Notes: a model not told the origin generated them from the sequence alone. 64,000 bases of DNA from Paenibacillus_D tarimensis_A (GCA_041281825.1 CP166298.1:3720001-3784000); one strand, 5' to 3'; numbered from the stretch's first letter, positions 19,232 to 28,980 are shown. Program-made: numbers and translations.

Positions 19232-20452
19232 TTATCTGCCGCTCGGCACGCTTTTCCGGTACTGATTAGGAGGAACGCCGATCATCTTTTTGAATGAGGT
19301 GCTGAAATAATGCTGGCTCTCGTATCCGACCCGCTCGGCGATTTCACACATGCTTAAATCGGTATCGTTCAGCAGTGCGATCGCCGCCTTCACTCTCGTC
19401 TGCGTCAACAGGCCAATGAACGAAATGCCGAGTTCCTGTTTGAACAGCCGGCTCAAATAAACGGCCGATACATTGAGCTGCTTCGCCGCCCCTTCCAGCG
19501 ACAAACCGGAATCCGGATACACCGTCTCAATGATCTGCTTTGCCTGGCGCACAAGCGGTGAAAGTCTTGTCTCCATAAAGACAGCCGATTTTGCCGTTAA
19601 ATAGAGCTGCGGTATATCATCAAACGAGCCGGTATTGCGCAATTGAACGGCTTTCACGGAAATTTTCAAATAGCGGCGAACCGCCTCCTCGGCCTGCCCG
19701 AACTCCTCATCGCCCGGCGTTTCCCACAGCAGCACGACGATCAGTCCCGAATGATCGCGGAAATGAACCGACGGATACGGCTGCAGAAGCTCTTCAACAA
19801 TATTTTCGATTGCGAACAAATACAGCTGCCGGTCCTTCTCCGCCAATATTTCATTGCCGCGGATCATTTCAGGCCAACGAACAACGGCGATTGCCGCAGG
19901 CGCATTCTCAGACAAACGCAAAAAAGCAAGCTGGCCTATTATTTCTTCCTCGCTGAGCTCCCCGCCGATCCATTCCAGGCAGAATCGCTCCCGGAGCAGC
20001 GAGAAGTTTTTGTCGATTTGCCGTGAGGCAAGCTGCAGATAGGTTTCATCCGCCAGCGTTGTCTGCAGGCTTACGACAGTCTTCCGCAGCACTTCATTTA
20101 ATTGTCCGGGATTAACCGGTTTCAGAATATAATCGTCCACTTTCAGACGAATCGCTTCCTGTGCGTATGCAAATTCGTCGTGACCGGTAATGATCACGAT
20201 CCGGCAAGCGGGCAGCTCTTCCCGGATCTGCTCAATCAACTCCATGCCGTTCATGATCGGCATGTTCAGATCAACGAGCAATATATCCACCCGGTGCTGC
20301 AGACCCAACTCCAGAGCCTCCTCGCCGTCTTCCGCTTCGCCGCTTAAGCATAAGCCGAGCGTTTCCCATTCCAGCGAGCTGCGGATACCCTCGCGGATGA
20401 TCGCCTCATCATCCGCGATCAGCACCTTCCATCGTCTCGCCCGATCCATCAT
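19232..20452 (-). CDS. YesN-type response regulator with AraC DNA-binding domain
   Basis: A 406-residue regulator. The receiver domain has LIADDEA and DILLVDLNMPIMNG with phospho-acceptor D61. The C-terminal AraC domain includes SLEGAAKQLNVSAVYLSRLF and CEIAERVGYESQHYFSTSF. The middle region is shorter than in the regulator at 16660. ATGATG at 20452 follows AAAGGGG. The gene overlaps the end of the kinase gene by about 44 bases, so the two are translationally linked. It is the last gene of the sugar-sensor operon and probably activates the transporter genes upstream. Confidence 0.94.
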   Translation of the reverse strand: MMDRARRWKVLIADDEAIIREGIRSSLEWETLGLCLSGEAEDGEEALELGLQHRVDILLVDLNMPIMNGMELIEQIREELPACRIVIITGHDEFAYAQEAIRLKVDDYILKPVNPGQLNEVLRKTVVSLQTTLADETYLQLASRQIDKNFSLLRERFCLEWIGGELSEEEIIGQLAFLRLSENAPAAIAVVRWPEMIRGNEILAEKDRQLYLFAIENIVEELLQPYPSVHFRDHSGLIVVLLWETPGDEEFGQAEEAVRRYLKISVKAVQLRNTGSFDDIPQLYLTAKSAVFMETRLSPLVRQAKQIIETVYPDSGLSLEGAAKQLNVSAVYLSRLFKQELGISFIGLLTQTRVKAAIALLNDTDLSMCEIAERVGYESQHYFSTSFKKMIGVPPNQYRKSVPSGR

Positions 20453-22313
20453 TTTCACGCCCCTTTCGTTTGCGAACGAATCTAGCATCTTTAGAAACTG
20501 CTTCTTCCGTTCCTGCTCGTATGACCGGATGCCGTATCGTCACGACCGTCCCCTGTTTCCATTCACTGTCAATGGTCAGGCCATATTGTTCCCCGAAGCT
20601 AAGGCGGATTCTTTCTTGTACATTGGCCAGTCCGTATCCGTTCTTAGACGAACCGGGATCGTTACGCATTCCCGTAATTCTTTTCCCGGCATTTTCTACG
20701 TTTGCGCGCATCGATCGCAATTTCTCTTCTGTCATTCCGGCGCCATTGTCCTCTATTCGCAGCACAAGCGCGTTATCCTCTTCCGTCACACGGACCGAGA
20801 TATGTCCGGGGCCTCTGCGCTCCTTAATCCCATGATAGATGGCGTTCTCTACAATCGGTTGTAAAATCAGCTTTAACACGGCCAGACCGTTCAATCCGGG
20901 ATCCGTTTCGACCGTATAATGAAGCTTGTCTTTGTAGCGGGTCTTTTGAATGATCAGGTAACTCCGGATATGATCAAGCTCATCCGGCAGCCCGATCATT
21001 TCATTGCCTTTGCTCAGACCGATCCGAAACAAACGGGACAACGACTCGACAACCTCCGTCACTTCACCGGCCCCGTTTTTTCGAGCCAGCCATTGGATCG
21101 TATCCAGCGTATTATACAGAAAATGCGGTTTAATCTGTGCCTGCAAGCTGCGCAGCTCGGCCTCCCGCTTCGAGCGCTGTTCCTCGCCGACCATGACAAG
21201 GAGTTTCGATATTTGCGCAAGCATTCTGTTAAAGCTCCGGCCAAGCAGCCCGACCTCATCCTGGCGTTCGCCGGTATACCGGATATGCATATTGCCTTCC
21301 TCGACCTTACGCATAAAAGATGTAAGCTGCGTGATCGGTCTCGAGATCGAATGGGACAAGTAATAAGAAGCGCTGATTCCGAGCATACATACAACAAACA
21401 CAAACAGGATCACGTACAAATTGATTTCACGTATTTCCATCACCGAATCGCGTGCTGCAAATACGCCGACGGTCGTCCATTTCGTGAAAGACGACGTCTG
21501 ATAAATATAATGCATTTTAGCTCCGTCCGCTTCCTCCGTGAAGTAACCGGAGCCCTTTCCATTCAGCAGCTGTTTGACAGGCACTTCCGGATTGGCTTGA
21601 CGCGGGGCATAGATGGCGTCGCCGTTTTCGTCAATGACCATCAAATATCCGTTTTTGCCGAGACGCACATCCTTAACCGTTTCCGCAATGACACGCAGCT
21701 TCAAATCAATGAGGATAACCCCTTGCACGGTTTGACGCTCCGGATCGAGAATCGCCCGAACGACCGAGATAACCTCATAATCTTTATAATTAGCGTGGGT
21801 TGTAACGTTACGCCCGGACGGATGTCCGATTAACTTGAATATGCCCTTTGCTTCGACCGCTTGTTGATACCAGTCCTCTTCCGTAAGGCTGCGGCCCGTC
21901 CTCGCATACATCTCGTTGCTGAAATACTCGCCGTGGGTATTGACGACTAAGATTCCGGCCGCCTCGGGATACAGCGTGGTGAACCCTTGTAGAAATTTGG
22001 ACGCTTCATAACGCTTCTGCTCGTCCGCCAGCGCAGCCGATCCTTCCGCAAGAAACTGCTTGACCAGCGGATTGAACGAAATGAAATACGTAATATTCTG
22101 AATATTGCTTGCGTAGAAATCCAATGATTTGTTTACGTTGCCGATCAGCTGCGATGTATGTTCATTCGTCTGCTTCTCGACAATATTATTCGTCGCCCAT
22201 CCGATCAGAACGCCAAGGCAAAGAGCGGGCAGCGTGCTGATAAGCAGAAAATGCAAAATAAGCTTCTCGCGAATCGGCCAGTTGTTCATTTCGAACCAAT
22301 TATTGAACGTCAT
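20409..22313 (-). CDS. YesM/LytS-type sensor histidine kinase
   Basis: A 634-residue kinase. The first transmembrane helix (~20-42) and the second (~300-320) bound an extracellular double-Cache-like domain. Next come a HAMP domain, the phospho-acceptor motif LQAQIKPHFLYNTL (H397) and an HATPase domain (IVENAIYHGI N-box, DNGAGM). The last ~40 residues are charged and overlap the regulator gene. ATG 22313 is preferred to a GTG four codons upstream, which would sit too close to GGAGAG. It lies directly after a gene for a tethered sugar-binding protein, the arrangement of sugar three-component sensors. Confidence 0.93.
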   Translation of the reverse strand: MTFNNWFEMNNWPIREKLILHFLLISTLPALCLGVLIGWATNNIVEKQTNEHTSQLIGNVNKSLDFYASNIQNITYFISFNPLVKQFLAEGSAALADEQKRYEASKFLQGFTTLYPEAAGILVVNTHGEYFSNEMYARTGRSLTEEDWYQQAVEAKGIFKLIGHPSGRNVTTHANYKDYEVISVVRAILDPERQTVQGVILIDLKLRVIAETVKDVRLGKNGYLMVIDENGDAIYAPRQANPEVPVKQLLNGKGSGYFTEEADGAKMHYIYQTSSFTKWTTVGVFAARDSVMEIREINLYVILFVFVVCMLGISASYYLSHSISRPITQLTSFMRKVEEGNMHIRYTGERQDEVGLLGRSFNRMLAQISKLLVMVGEEQRSKREAELRSLQAQIKPHFLYNTLDTIQWLARKNGAGEVTEVVESLSRLFRIGLSKGNEMIGLPDELDHIRSYLIIQKTRYKDKLHYTVETDPGLNGLAVLKLILQPIVENAIYHGIKERRGPGHISVRVTEEDNALVLRIEDNGAGMTEEKLRSMRANVENAGKRITGMRNDPGSSKNGYGLANVQERIRLSFGEQYGLTIDSEWKQGTVVTIRHPVIRAGTEEAVSKDARFVRKRKGRENDGSGETMEGADRG

Positions 22314-22373
22314 GATTGCTGTCACTCTCCAAGGTCGGCTTTCCGAACAGTCCGGGCAATTGAATCCGAAACA

Positions 22374-23390
22374 TTATTTTGCAAAATAATCGTCTGCATT
22401 AAGCTCGGTCACAATCGAAATGCCGGTATCAACATAAGTAGGGAGAGGCGGTACCTTGTTGTCCCGCAAATCCGCATTCGGTTGAACGATCCCGTGCTTC
22501 AGATGGAACAGATACATAAGCGACCAATACCCCATATTCCAGGTCCCTTGCGCCAAGGTTGCGGAGATCGTGCCTTCCTTTACCATATCCAGCGTCCCTT
22601 TATCCGTATCGAACCCGAGAATTCTGACCTGCCCCAGCTTTCCGACCGATTTGACCGCATGACTGACTCCAACGCCGCCGTTGGCTTCCGTTGCGAACAC
22701 GCCTACCAGGTCCGGATAGCGTTCCAGAAGGCCGGAGGCCGCCTTTTCCGATACCATTTGATCGCCTTTTCCGTCTTCAACGGCCGCTACACTAATGTCG
22801 GGATATTCGCTATCAATCGTCTCCCGGAATCCGGCCGTTCTCTCTTTATGATTGAGCTGGTTCGGCTGCGTTATGACGGCCACTTTGCCTCTGCGGCCGA
22901 TCAGCTTTGCCATTTGGTGCGCGGCCGTAACGCCGGCATTATAATTGTCCGTGCCGAGGAAAGAATACGCTTTACTCGCAGGCGCCCCTGAATCGAACAG
23001 AACAACGGGGATGCCCTCATGAACCGCTTTGTCGATTGCCGCAACCAGCGCGTCGGGGTCAATCGCGGACAATGCGATACCTGAGGGCTTTCTGGCTATC
23101 ACCTGTTCCAGAACCGTAATTTGCTCATTAACGTCATATTGAGTAGCGCCGCGGTATTCGACCGATACATTCAACGTTTCCGCCGCATCCTCGAACCCTT
23201 TCAGCCCATTCTTCCAGTAATCAATGCCGGATTGGAACGTAACCATAACGTATCTTTCGTCAATTTGCCCCTGCAGCGCGGCTTCCTGATGTGCTCTATC
23301 GTTCTGCAGCTCCTCGCGAAAATAAAATTGATACAGAAAGGCAAGAAACAGACAAGTCAGTATGCCATAGAACAGCAGCAGCTTCTTCAT
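22374..23390 (-). CDS. Membrane-tethered sugar-binding sensor protein (XylFII-like)
   Basis: A 338-residue periplasmic-binding-protein fold of the LacI/RbsB class: VMVTFQSGIDYWKNGLKG, then SFLGTDNYNAGVTAA and GFDTDKGTLDMVKEGTISAT. The N-terminus is an uncleaved-looking helix (LLLFYGILTCLFLAFLYQF) without a lipobox, so it is tethered rather than released. It lies immediately upstream of the kinase. This matches the XylFII-LytS-YesN system of Clostridium beijerinckii, where the tethered binding protein presents sugar to the kinase. ATG 23390 was chosen for the GGGGG seven bases before it; an ATG five codons upstream is the alternative. The sugar is unknown. Confidence 0.85.
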   Translation of the reverse strand: MKKLLLFYGILTCLFLAFLYQFYFREELQNDRAHQEAALQGQIDERYVMVTFQSGIDYWKNGLKGFEDAAETLNVSVEYRGATQYDVNEQITVLEQVIARKPSGIALSAIDPDALVAAIDKAVHEGIPVVLFDSGAPASKAYSFLGTDNYNAGVTAAHQMAKLIGRRGKVAVITQPNQLNHKERTAGFRETIDSEYPDISVAAVEDGKGDQMVSEKAASGLLERYPDLVGVFATEANGGVGVSHAVKSVGKLGQVRILGFDTDKGTLDMVKEGTISATLAQGTWNMGYWSLMYLFHLKHGIVQPNADLRDNKVPPLPTYVDTGISIVTELNADDYFAK

Positions 23391-23509
23391 CACGCGTACC
23401 CCCATCGCCGGCTCTAGTCAAGCAGTTTTATGGCTCATTATACCACTGAAATACCGCTTTATTATAGGTGGTTCATATAAGCCGCAATCCGCGTCAATCT
23501 GCCGTTTTA

Positions 23510-24673
23510 TTATGAGGATTTGTTTTTGTTATAAATATCAAATGCAACCGCGAACAACAGCACTAAACCTTTAATTCCCTGCTGCCAATCGATATGAATG
23601 CCGATCAGCGACATCCCGTTGTTCATAACGCCCATGACGAGGCCTCCGACGATCGCTCCGATTACCGTACCGACGCCGCCGGCCGCAGATGCTCCGCCAA
23701 TGAAACAGGCTGCAATCGCATCCAATTCGAAGTTCACACCGGCCTTCGGTGTCGCTGCATTTAGACGTGCTGCGAAAACAAGGCCTGCAAGAGCGGACAA
23801 TACACCCATGTTGACGAATACCCAGAATGTCATTTTTTTCGTCTTCACACCGGACAGCTTGGCCGCTTTCTCATTTCCTCCGAGCGCATAAATGTGCCGC
23901 CCCATGACGGTCTTTCTCATGACAAACGAATAAATGACGACAAGCGCAAACAGCAAAACAAGTACATTCGGAATTCCTTCATACGAAGCCAGCACATACG
24001 TAAACAGATTAACGATAATGATCAGCGCAGCCAGCTTAGCGATAAACAATCCTTGCGGAAGCACGTCTAATGCATATTTTTTCTGATTCAGCCGATTCCA
24101 CCATTCCAGCAATATAATCGCTGCAGACATCACTGCTCCGATCACAATCGTAAAAAGATGAAACGGCAGATCCGATCCAAAATCGGGTATAAACCCGGAG
24201 CTGATCCGCTGGAAAACCTTAGGAAACGGCGCAATGGACTGACCATCCAGCACGACCATCGTCAGCCCGCGGAACAGCAGCATCCCTGCCAGCGTGACAA
24301 TGAACGACGGGATACGGACATAGGCGACCCAAAAGCCTTGCCATGCCCCGACTAACCCGCCGATTAACAAAGAAAGTATAACCGCCGGCACGATCGGCAT
24401 CTGCATCTGTACCATCATAGTAGCGGATATAGCCCCTACGAAAGCCGCTACCGAGCCGACTGACAAATCAATATGACCGGTAATAATGACAAGCAGCATG
24501 CCGATGGCCAAAATAAGAATATGACTGTTCTGCAGAATAAGATTCGTTATATTAAGCGGCTTCAAAAGGATGCCGTCCGTCAAAAATTGAAACAGCAGCA
24601 TAATCAAAATCAAGGCGATGAACATGCCGTACTGACGCATATTGCTTCGAAACAGCTTCACCATGGTATCCAT
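23510..24673 (-). CDS. Monosaccharide ABC importer permease (XylH/GguB-type)
   Basis: A 387-residue permease with about ten hydrophobic segments and the BPD_transp_2 signature GHIDLSVGSVAAFVGAISA; AACFIGGASAAGGVGTVIGA follows near the C-terminus. Its length fits the XylH/GguB/MmsB branch rather than shorter RbsC proteins. It follows the ATPase gene by 7 bases and partners the ATPase and ChvE/XylF-like protein upstream in the operon. Confidence 0.93.
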   Translation of the reverse strand: MDTMVKLFRSNMRQYGMFIALILIMLLFQFLTDGILLKPLNITNLILQNSHILILAIGMLLVIITGHIDLSVGSVAAFVGAISATMMVQMQMPIVPAVILSLLIGGLVGAWQGFWVAYVRIPSFIVTLAGMLLFRGLTMVVLDGQSIAPFPKVFQRISSGFIPDFGSDLPFHLFTIVIGAVMSAAIILLEWWNRLNQKKYALDVLPQGLFIAKLAALIIIVNLFTYVLASYEGIPNVLVLLFALVVIYSFVMRKTVMGRHIYALGGNEKAAKLSGVKTKKMTFWVFVNMGVLSALAGLVFAARLNAATPKAGVNFELDAIAACFIGGASAAGGVGTVIGAIVGGLVMGVMNNGMSLIGIHIDWQQGIKGLVLLFAVAFDIYNKNKSS

Positions 24674-24680
24674 TGTCTGT

Positions 24681-26210
24681 TTACCCCCTGCTCGTGGTCA
24701 TCCATTTCATTAATACTTCTTGCGAAGCTTCGCTGCGCGGAACTTCACCGGTAAATCTTCCCTCGCTCATCACATAGATGCGGTCACAAATCCCGAGCAG
24801 CTCGGGCAGTTCGGATGAAATGATCAGAATGCCCTTGCCGTCCATCGCAAGCTGATTAATGATCGTATAAATTTCATATTTCGCTCCGACATCGATGCCG
24901 CGTGTCGGTTCATCCAAAATAAGCAAATCGGGCTCGGCAAAAATCCATTTGCTGAGCACGACCTTCTGCTGATTGCCGCCGCTCAAATTCACCGTTTTCT
25001 GATGAATGCTCGGCGTTTTGATATTCAGTTTTTTACGGTACAGCTCCGCGGCAATAATCTCTTCATTAGCGTTGACGAGTGTATAGGATGAAATTTTTTT
25101 CAAGTTCGCCAGTGTCGTATTTGTCTTGATATCCTCGTTCAGAAGCAGTCCCAGCTGCTTTCTGTCCTCCGTTACGTAAGCGATGCCGTGCTTGATGGCC
25201 GAACTAATATCGGGCAATCGAACCTCATTGCCGTCCTTTCGGATCAGCCCATTAATCTGTTTGCCGTAGGACTGGCCGAACAGGCTCATGGCTAGCTCCG
25301 TTCTCCCGGCACCCATGAGACCGGCAATGCCGACGATTTCGCCGCGTTTGATGTGAAAGCTCACATTGTCGATCACCTTACGGTCCTGATTCGATGGATG
25401 ATTAACGTTCCAGTCGTTTACCTCGAAGAAGACATCTCCGATACGCGGCGACCGTTCGGGATACCGCTGAGTCAGATCGCGTCCGACCATTCCTTTAATA
25501 ATCCGGTCCTCTGTAATATCATCCGTGCGCATATCAAGCGTTTCAATCGTTTGTCCGTCCCGCAAAATGGTGATCGAATCCGCGACCTTCACAATTTCAT
25601 TGAGCTTATGGGAGATCATGATCGAAGAGAGGCCTTCACTCTTGAATTCCAGAAGCAGATTCAGCAGATTCTCACTGTCTTCCTCGTTCAAAGCAGCGGT
25701 CGGCTCGTCGAGAATGAGCAGCTTCACCTTCTTGGCCAAGGCCTTGGCGATCTCGACCAGCTGCTGTTTGCCGACGCCGATGGATGAAATCGGCGTATTC
25801 GGCCATTCCTTTAAGCCGACCATCTGAAGAAGCTCACGCGTCTTCACGACGGTTTCATTCCAGTCGACAAAGCCCGCCCTTTTCTGTTCGTTACCGAGAA
25901 AAATATTTTCGGCGATCGACAGCTGTGGAATCAAAGCCAGCTCCTGATGAATGATGACGATGCCGAGCTGTTCGCTTTGTTTAATATCTTTAAATTCACA
26001 CGGCACGCCTTGAAACAGAATCTCACCGCTATAGCTTCCGTGCGGATATACGCCGCTCAGCACCTTCATCAAGGTGGATTTTCCGGCTCCGTTTTCGCCC
26101 ATAAGCGCATGAATTTCCCCTTGTTTAACCTTCAGGTTCACATTCTCGAGCGCCTTAACACCGGGGAATGTTTTCGTAATATGACGCATTTCCAATATAT
26201 AATCGGACAT
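24681..26210 (-). CDS. Monosaccharide ABC importer ATPase, two ABC domains (XylG/GguA-type)
   Basis: A 509-residue duplicated ATPase. Domain 1 has Walker A GENGAGKST, signature-like SSIGVGKQQLVEIAKAL and Walker B LLILDEPTAAL. Domain 2 has a degenerate Walker A (GLMGAGRTEL), signature LSGGNQQKVVLSKW and Walker B LLILDEPTRGID. This is the normal pattern for RbsA/XylG/MglA proteins, in which the second site is partly degenerate. ATG 26210 has GGGGAG upstream. It powers uptake with the permease at 23510. Confidence 0.95.
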   Translation of the reverse strand: MSDYILEMRHITKTFPGVKALENVNLKVKQGEIHALMGENGAGKSTLMKVLSGVYPHGSYSGEILFQGVPCEFKDIKQSEQLGIVIIHQELALIPQLSIAENIFLGNEQKRAGFVDWNETVVKTRELLQMVGLKEWPNTPISSIGVGKQQLVEIAKALAKKVKLLILDEPTAALNEEDSENLLNLLLEFKSEGLSSIMISHKLNEIVKVADSITILRDGQTIETLDMRTDDITEDRIIKGMVGRDLTQRYPERSPRIGDVFFEVNDWNVNHPSNQDRKVIDNVSFHIKRGEIVGIAGLMGAGRTELAMSLFGQSYGKQINGLIRKDGNEVRLPDISSAIKHGIAYVTEDRKQLGLLLNEDIKTNTTLANLKKISSYTLVNANEEIIAAELYRKKLNIKTPSIHQKTVNLSGGNQQKVVLSKWIFAEPDLLILDEPTRGIDVGAKYEIYTIINQLAMDGKGILIISSELPELLGICDRIYVMSEGRFTGEVPRSEASQEVLMKWMTTSRG

Positions 26211-26248
26211 AGGTGCTCCCCTCTGCTTCAAATAAAATGTAAGAAGCA

Positions 26249-27331
26249 CTATTTCAACTGATCTTCCGTATAGTAACCTGATGCGACAAGCACCTCTTTG
26301 AAGTTGACGTTATCAACGGAGACCGGCTCCAGCAGATATGACGGTACGACCTTCACGCCATTATCGTAGGTTGTCGTATCATTCACTTCAGCTTCTTCGC
26401 CATTCAACAAGCTGTCGGCCATTGCAACTGCTTTTTTCGCGAGCTCACGAGTATCTTTAAATACCGTTTGCGTCTGTTCGCCGGCAATAATCGATTTGAC
26501 CGAAGCCAATTCCGCGTCCTGGCCGGTAATAATCGGCATCGGTTTGCTTGTGCCGTAGCCTACCCCTTTGAGCGAGGACAGGATGCCGATGCTGATGCCG
26601 TCGTATGGGGACAGTACCGCATCTACATTTTCGGATGTATAGTTGGCGCTAAGCAGATTATCCATCCGCGATTGAGCGGTTGCCCCGTCCCAGCGGAGCG
26701 TAGCCGCCTGTTCCATTTTTGTCTGCTTGCTGCGTACGACCAGCTTGCCGCTGTCGATATACGGTTGAAGTACGGACATGGCGCCGTCGAAGAAGAAGTA
26801 TGCATTGTTGTCATCCGGGGAACCGGCAAACAGCTCAATATTAAACGGGCCTTTCCCTTCCTTTAATCCGAGCTTATCTTCAATATAAGCCGCTTGAAGC
26901 ACGCCGACCTTGAAGTTGTCGAACGTCGCATAATAGCTGACATGCTCGCTTTTCTTGATCAGACGGTCATAGGCGATCACCTTGATATCCTGTTTAGCCG
27001 CTTTATCCAACACATCAGTAAGCGCTTCACCGTCTACCGGCGCAATTACGAGAATATCTACACCCTTCGTAATCATGTTTTCGATTTGGGATACCTGATT
27101 TTCAATTACATCCTCCGCATACTGCAGGTCAGCGGAATAACCGAGCGACTCGAATTCCTTCACCATGTTGGCGCCGTCGCTGACCCATCGCTCCGACGAC
27201 TTCGTCGGCATCGAAATGCCCACCTTGCCCTTACTGCCTCCACTGCTTCCGCCGGTGCTTCCACCGCCGCCGCACGCTGCCACAACAAGCATCATAACCG
27301 CCAATACAAGACATAAGACCGTTTTTTTCAC
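26249..27331 (-). CDS. Sugar-binding lipoprotein (ChvE/XylF-like)
   Basis: A 360-residue solute-binding protein. The signal peptide KKTVLCLVLAVMMLVVAAC ends in a lipobox, and a poly-Gly/Ser linker follows. The mature part (KVGISMPTKSSERWV, then VIAPVDGEAL, IAYDRLI and ITGQDAELASVKSI) matches the ChvE/XylF family that binds aldoses such as xylose, arabinose, glucose or galactose. GTG 27331 is chosen because GAGAGGGG lies eight bases upstream; an in-frame TTG six codons earlier overlaps that site. It is the first gene of the transporter-sensor operon. Confidence 0.92.
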   Translation of the reverse strand: MKKTVLCLVLAVMMLVVAACGGGGSTGGSSGGSKGKVGISMPTKSSERWVSDGANMVKEFESLGYSADLQYAEDVIENQVSQIENMITKGVDILVIAPVDGEALTDVLDKAAKQDIKVIAYDRLIKKSEHVSYYATFDNFKVGVLQAAYIEDKLGLKEGKGPFNIELFAGSPDDNNAYFFFDGAMSVLQPYIDSGKLVVRSKQTKMEQAATLRWDGATAQSRMDNLLSANYTSENVDAVLSPYDGISIGILSSLKGVGYGTSKPMPIITGQDAELASVKSIIAGEQTQTVFKDTRELAKKAVAMADSLLNGEEAEVNDTTTYDNGVKVVPSYLLEPVSVDNVNFKEVLVASGYYTEDQLK

Positions 27332-27378
27332 TTCTATAACCCCTCTCAATGGTTGATTGATCGTTCTGCAACCATCAT

Positions 27379-27403
27379 AAAAGACCGGGCGGCGCCCGGT
27401 CTT
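27379..27403 (-). terminator. Strong GC-rich hairpin upstream of the sugar operon
   Basis: AAAGACCGGGC (27379-27389) and GCCCGGTCTTT (27393-27403) form an 11-bp perfect stem with a 3-base loop. It follows the membrane protein gene on the minus strand and is only about 50 bases before the ChvE-like start. The trailing T-run is short (TTT then TATG), so it may be a terminator or a leader hairpin. Confidence 0.55.
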
Positions 27404-27458
27404 TAGAGGAATCCAACTACTTTTTTCAAAATTTTAAACTCGTGCTGACTGAGCGCTG

Positions 27459-28346
27459 CTATGATGATTTGCTGTCGGTCAACTGCTGTGGCCGTTGCAA
27501 TCCGTGTGCGGCGACGAGTAACGCGGCCAGCCAAATCAATAGTGCTGCACCGGCAAAGATCGGGAACGCCGTCCATTCAAATACACTTCGCCCTAAGGCG
27601 GTCTGTATGCCAACCAGAGTGATGGAGAGCATCCAGGCAATACCTCCCGTGTGAATAAGCCGCCTGGCATAGCCTTCTCTGGACTGCGCCCGCTCGAGCA
27701 GCCATCCGAGCAGCGGAATCGCCTGCAGCCCGTGAAAACCAAGTCCATGCAGCACGATCAGATTGCCTTCCGCACCTGTATAACGGCTTTGCAGTACGAT
27801 CATCCATAAGCCTGCGGCAAACGCAAGCAACGTTGACAGAAATCCATAACGGATGCCAAGGACCGGTAAAGGACGTTCATGCGGCCTTCTCTTGCGAAAA
27901 AAAGGGATTACGGTCATAACGGTCACAATAATGATCAGCAGCGAGATGAGCCCGAATAAGCCACCGGCAATCCGATCGCTGATGGAACCGATTTGGGAAA
28001 AACGCGGATTGATTCCCCGGAAATGCTGAATCGTTTCAATCCCATAGGAATATAGTGTTGCCAAAACGAAAAACCAGCGAACACGCGTACGATTCCGCGG
28101 ACTTATACCTGAAAGAGGCATAAACGCGGCGATAGACAATACAAACATTGCAATGGCGGCATTGAATGAAAAAGCGCGTTCTACATTGCCTTCCGGCAGA
28201 ATGACGGCACCGTATATGGCGATATAGACGGCAATGCCAGCTGCAAGCACCAATCCGATCAATCCGGTAATGACGAGCAGACTCTCCCCGGCAAACAGCT
28301 TCATTTCCGGCTTACCTGAAGATTTTTGGTTCGCTTTGGTTAACAT
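27459..28346 (-). CDS. Polytopic membrane protein of unknown function
   Basis: A 295-residue protein with about seven hydrophobic segments. I recognise no catalytic or transport motif; the sequence contains YSYGIETIQHFRGINPRFSQ in a loop and several conserved-looking His residues (LHGLGFHGLQ). It is adjacent to a TetR-type gene, with a perfect 30-bp AT-rich palindrome 34 bases upstream of its start, so it is the likely repression target. Two starts are possible (28346 or 28355); both sit near AAGGAAGG. Confidence 0.75.
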   Translation of the reverse strand: MLTKANQKSSGKPEMKLFAGESLLVITGLIGLVLAAGIAVYIAIYGAVILPEGNVERAFSFNAAIAMFVLSIAAFMPLSGISPRNRTRVRWFFVLATLYSYGIETIQHFRGINPRFSQIGSISDRIAGGLFGLISLLIIIVTVMTVIPFFRKRRPHERPLPVLGIRYGFLSTLLAFAAGLWMIVLQSRYTGAEGNLIVLHGLGFHGLQAIPLLGWLLERAQSREGYARRLIHTGGIAWMLSITLVGIQTALGRSVFEWTAFPIFAGAALLIWLAALLVAAHGLQRPQQLTDSKSS

Positions 28347-28379
28347 TGACCTCATTCCTTCCTTAATTGCTATCGGTAA

Positions 28380-28409
28380 CGCTATTTATTTATTAATAAA
28401 TAAATAGCG
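28380..28409. promoter_or_regulatory. Perfect AT-rich palindrome, probable TetR operator
   Basis: CGCTATTTATTTATT followed by its exact reverse complement gives a 30-bp perfect palindrome, lying between the TetR gene stop and the membrane protein start. A related site precedes the TetR gene itself (28981), which suggests autoregulation plus control of the membrane protein gene. Confidence 0.7.
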
Positions 28410-28455
28410 GCCCAAAATGCAGGCAGCATAATTGCTGCCTGATGCTCAATCCATA

Positions 28456-28977
28456 TTATTTTCCTTTGAATTGGATTAATTCCGGTAAATCCAGCACCTC
28501 TGAAACGGTAATCAGAAGACCCGTTCCAATAAATTGGGCGGCCGCCGCTTGCGGGTGCGGAATCCCCGCTTTTTCAAATTTTTCGGAAATAGTTGCATGT
28601 ATCATACGAAATCTCTCGCGGACATACTCGCGAATGAGCGGTTCCCCAATCGCATGCGCTTGCATGACCATTATCGTTTCATCTCTATGTGCCTGCATAA
28701 TTTGCGTGAATGCGCACCCCATGGTTTCCATTAATTGATCGGCTGGTGCATCGGCTTTCACAAACGCTTCGTAAATCCGGTTAAGTGCCCGATCCGCTAC
28801 AGCCTTGAATAACTCCTCCTTATTTTTGAAAAAATGAAATACATACGGCTGTGTAACCCCCGCCGCTTCAGCTACGAGAGCGGTTGTCGCCTTGTAATAT
28901 CCCCTCTCAGCGAAGATTTTTACGGCTTTTTCAATGATTTGTTCTTTTCGATCTTCACGAACGACCAACAGCCTCAC
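28456..28977 (-). CDS. TetR/AcrR-family transcriptional regulator
   Basis: A regulator of about 170 residues. The N-terminal helix-turn-helix is visible as IIEKAVKIFAERGYYKATT followed by VAEAAGVTQPYVFHFFKNKE, the classic TetR pattern. The C-terminal ligand domain is variable and gives no clue to the inducer. The start is uncertain: GTG 28977 has no good ribosome site, while a TTG three codons later has AAGG nine bases upstream. The operator-like palindrome at 28981 abuts the start region. Confidence 0.9.
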   Translation of the reverse strand: MRLLVVREDRKEQIIEKAVKIFAERGYYKATTALVAEAAGVTQPYVFHFFKNKEELFKAVADRALNRIYEAFVKADAPADQLMETMGCAFTQIMQAHRDETIMVMQAHAIGEPLIREYVRERFRMIHATISEKFEKAGIPHPQAAAAQFIGTGLLITVSEVLDLPELIQFKGK

Positions 28978-28980
28978 CCT

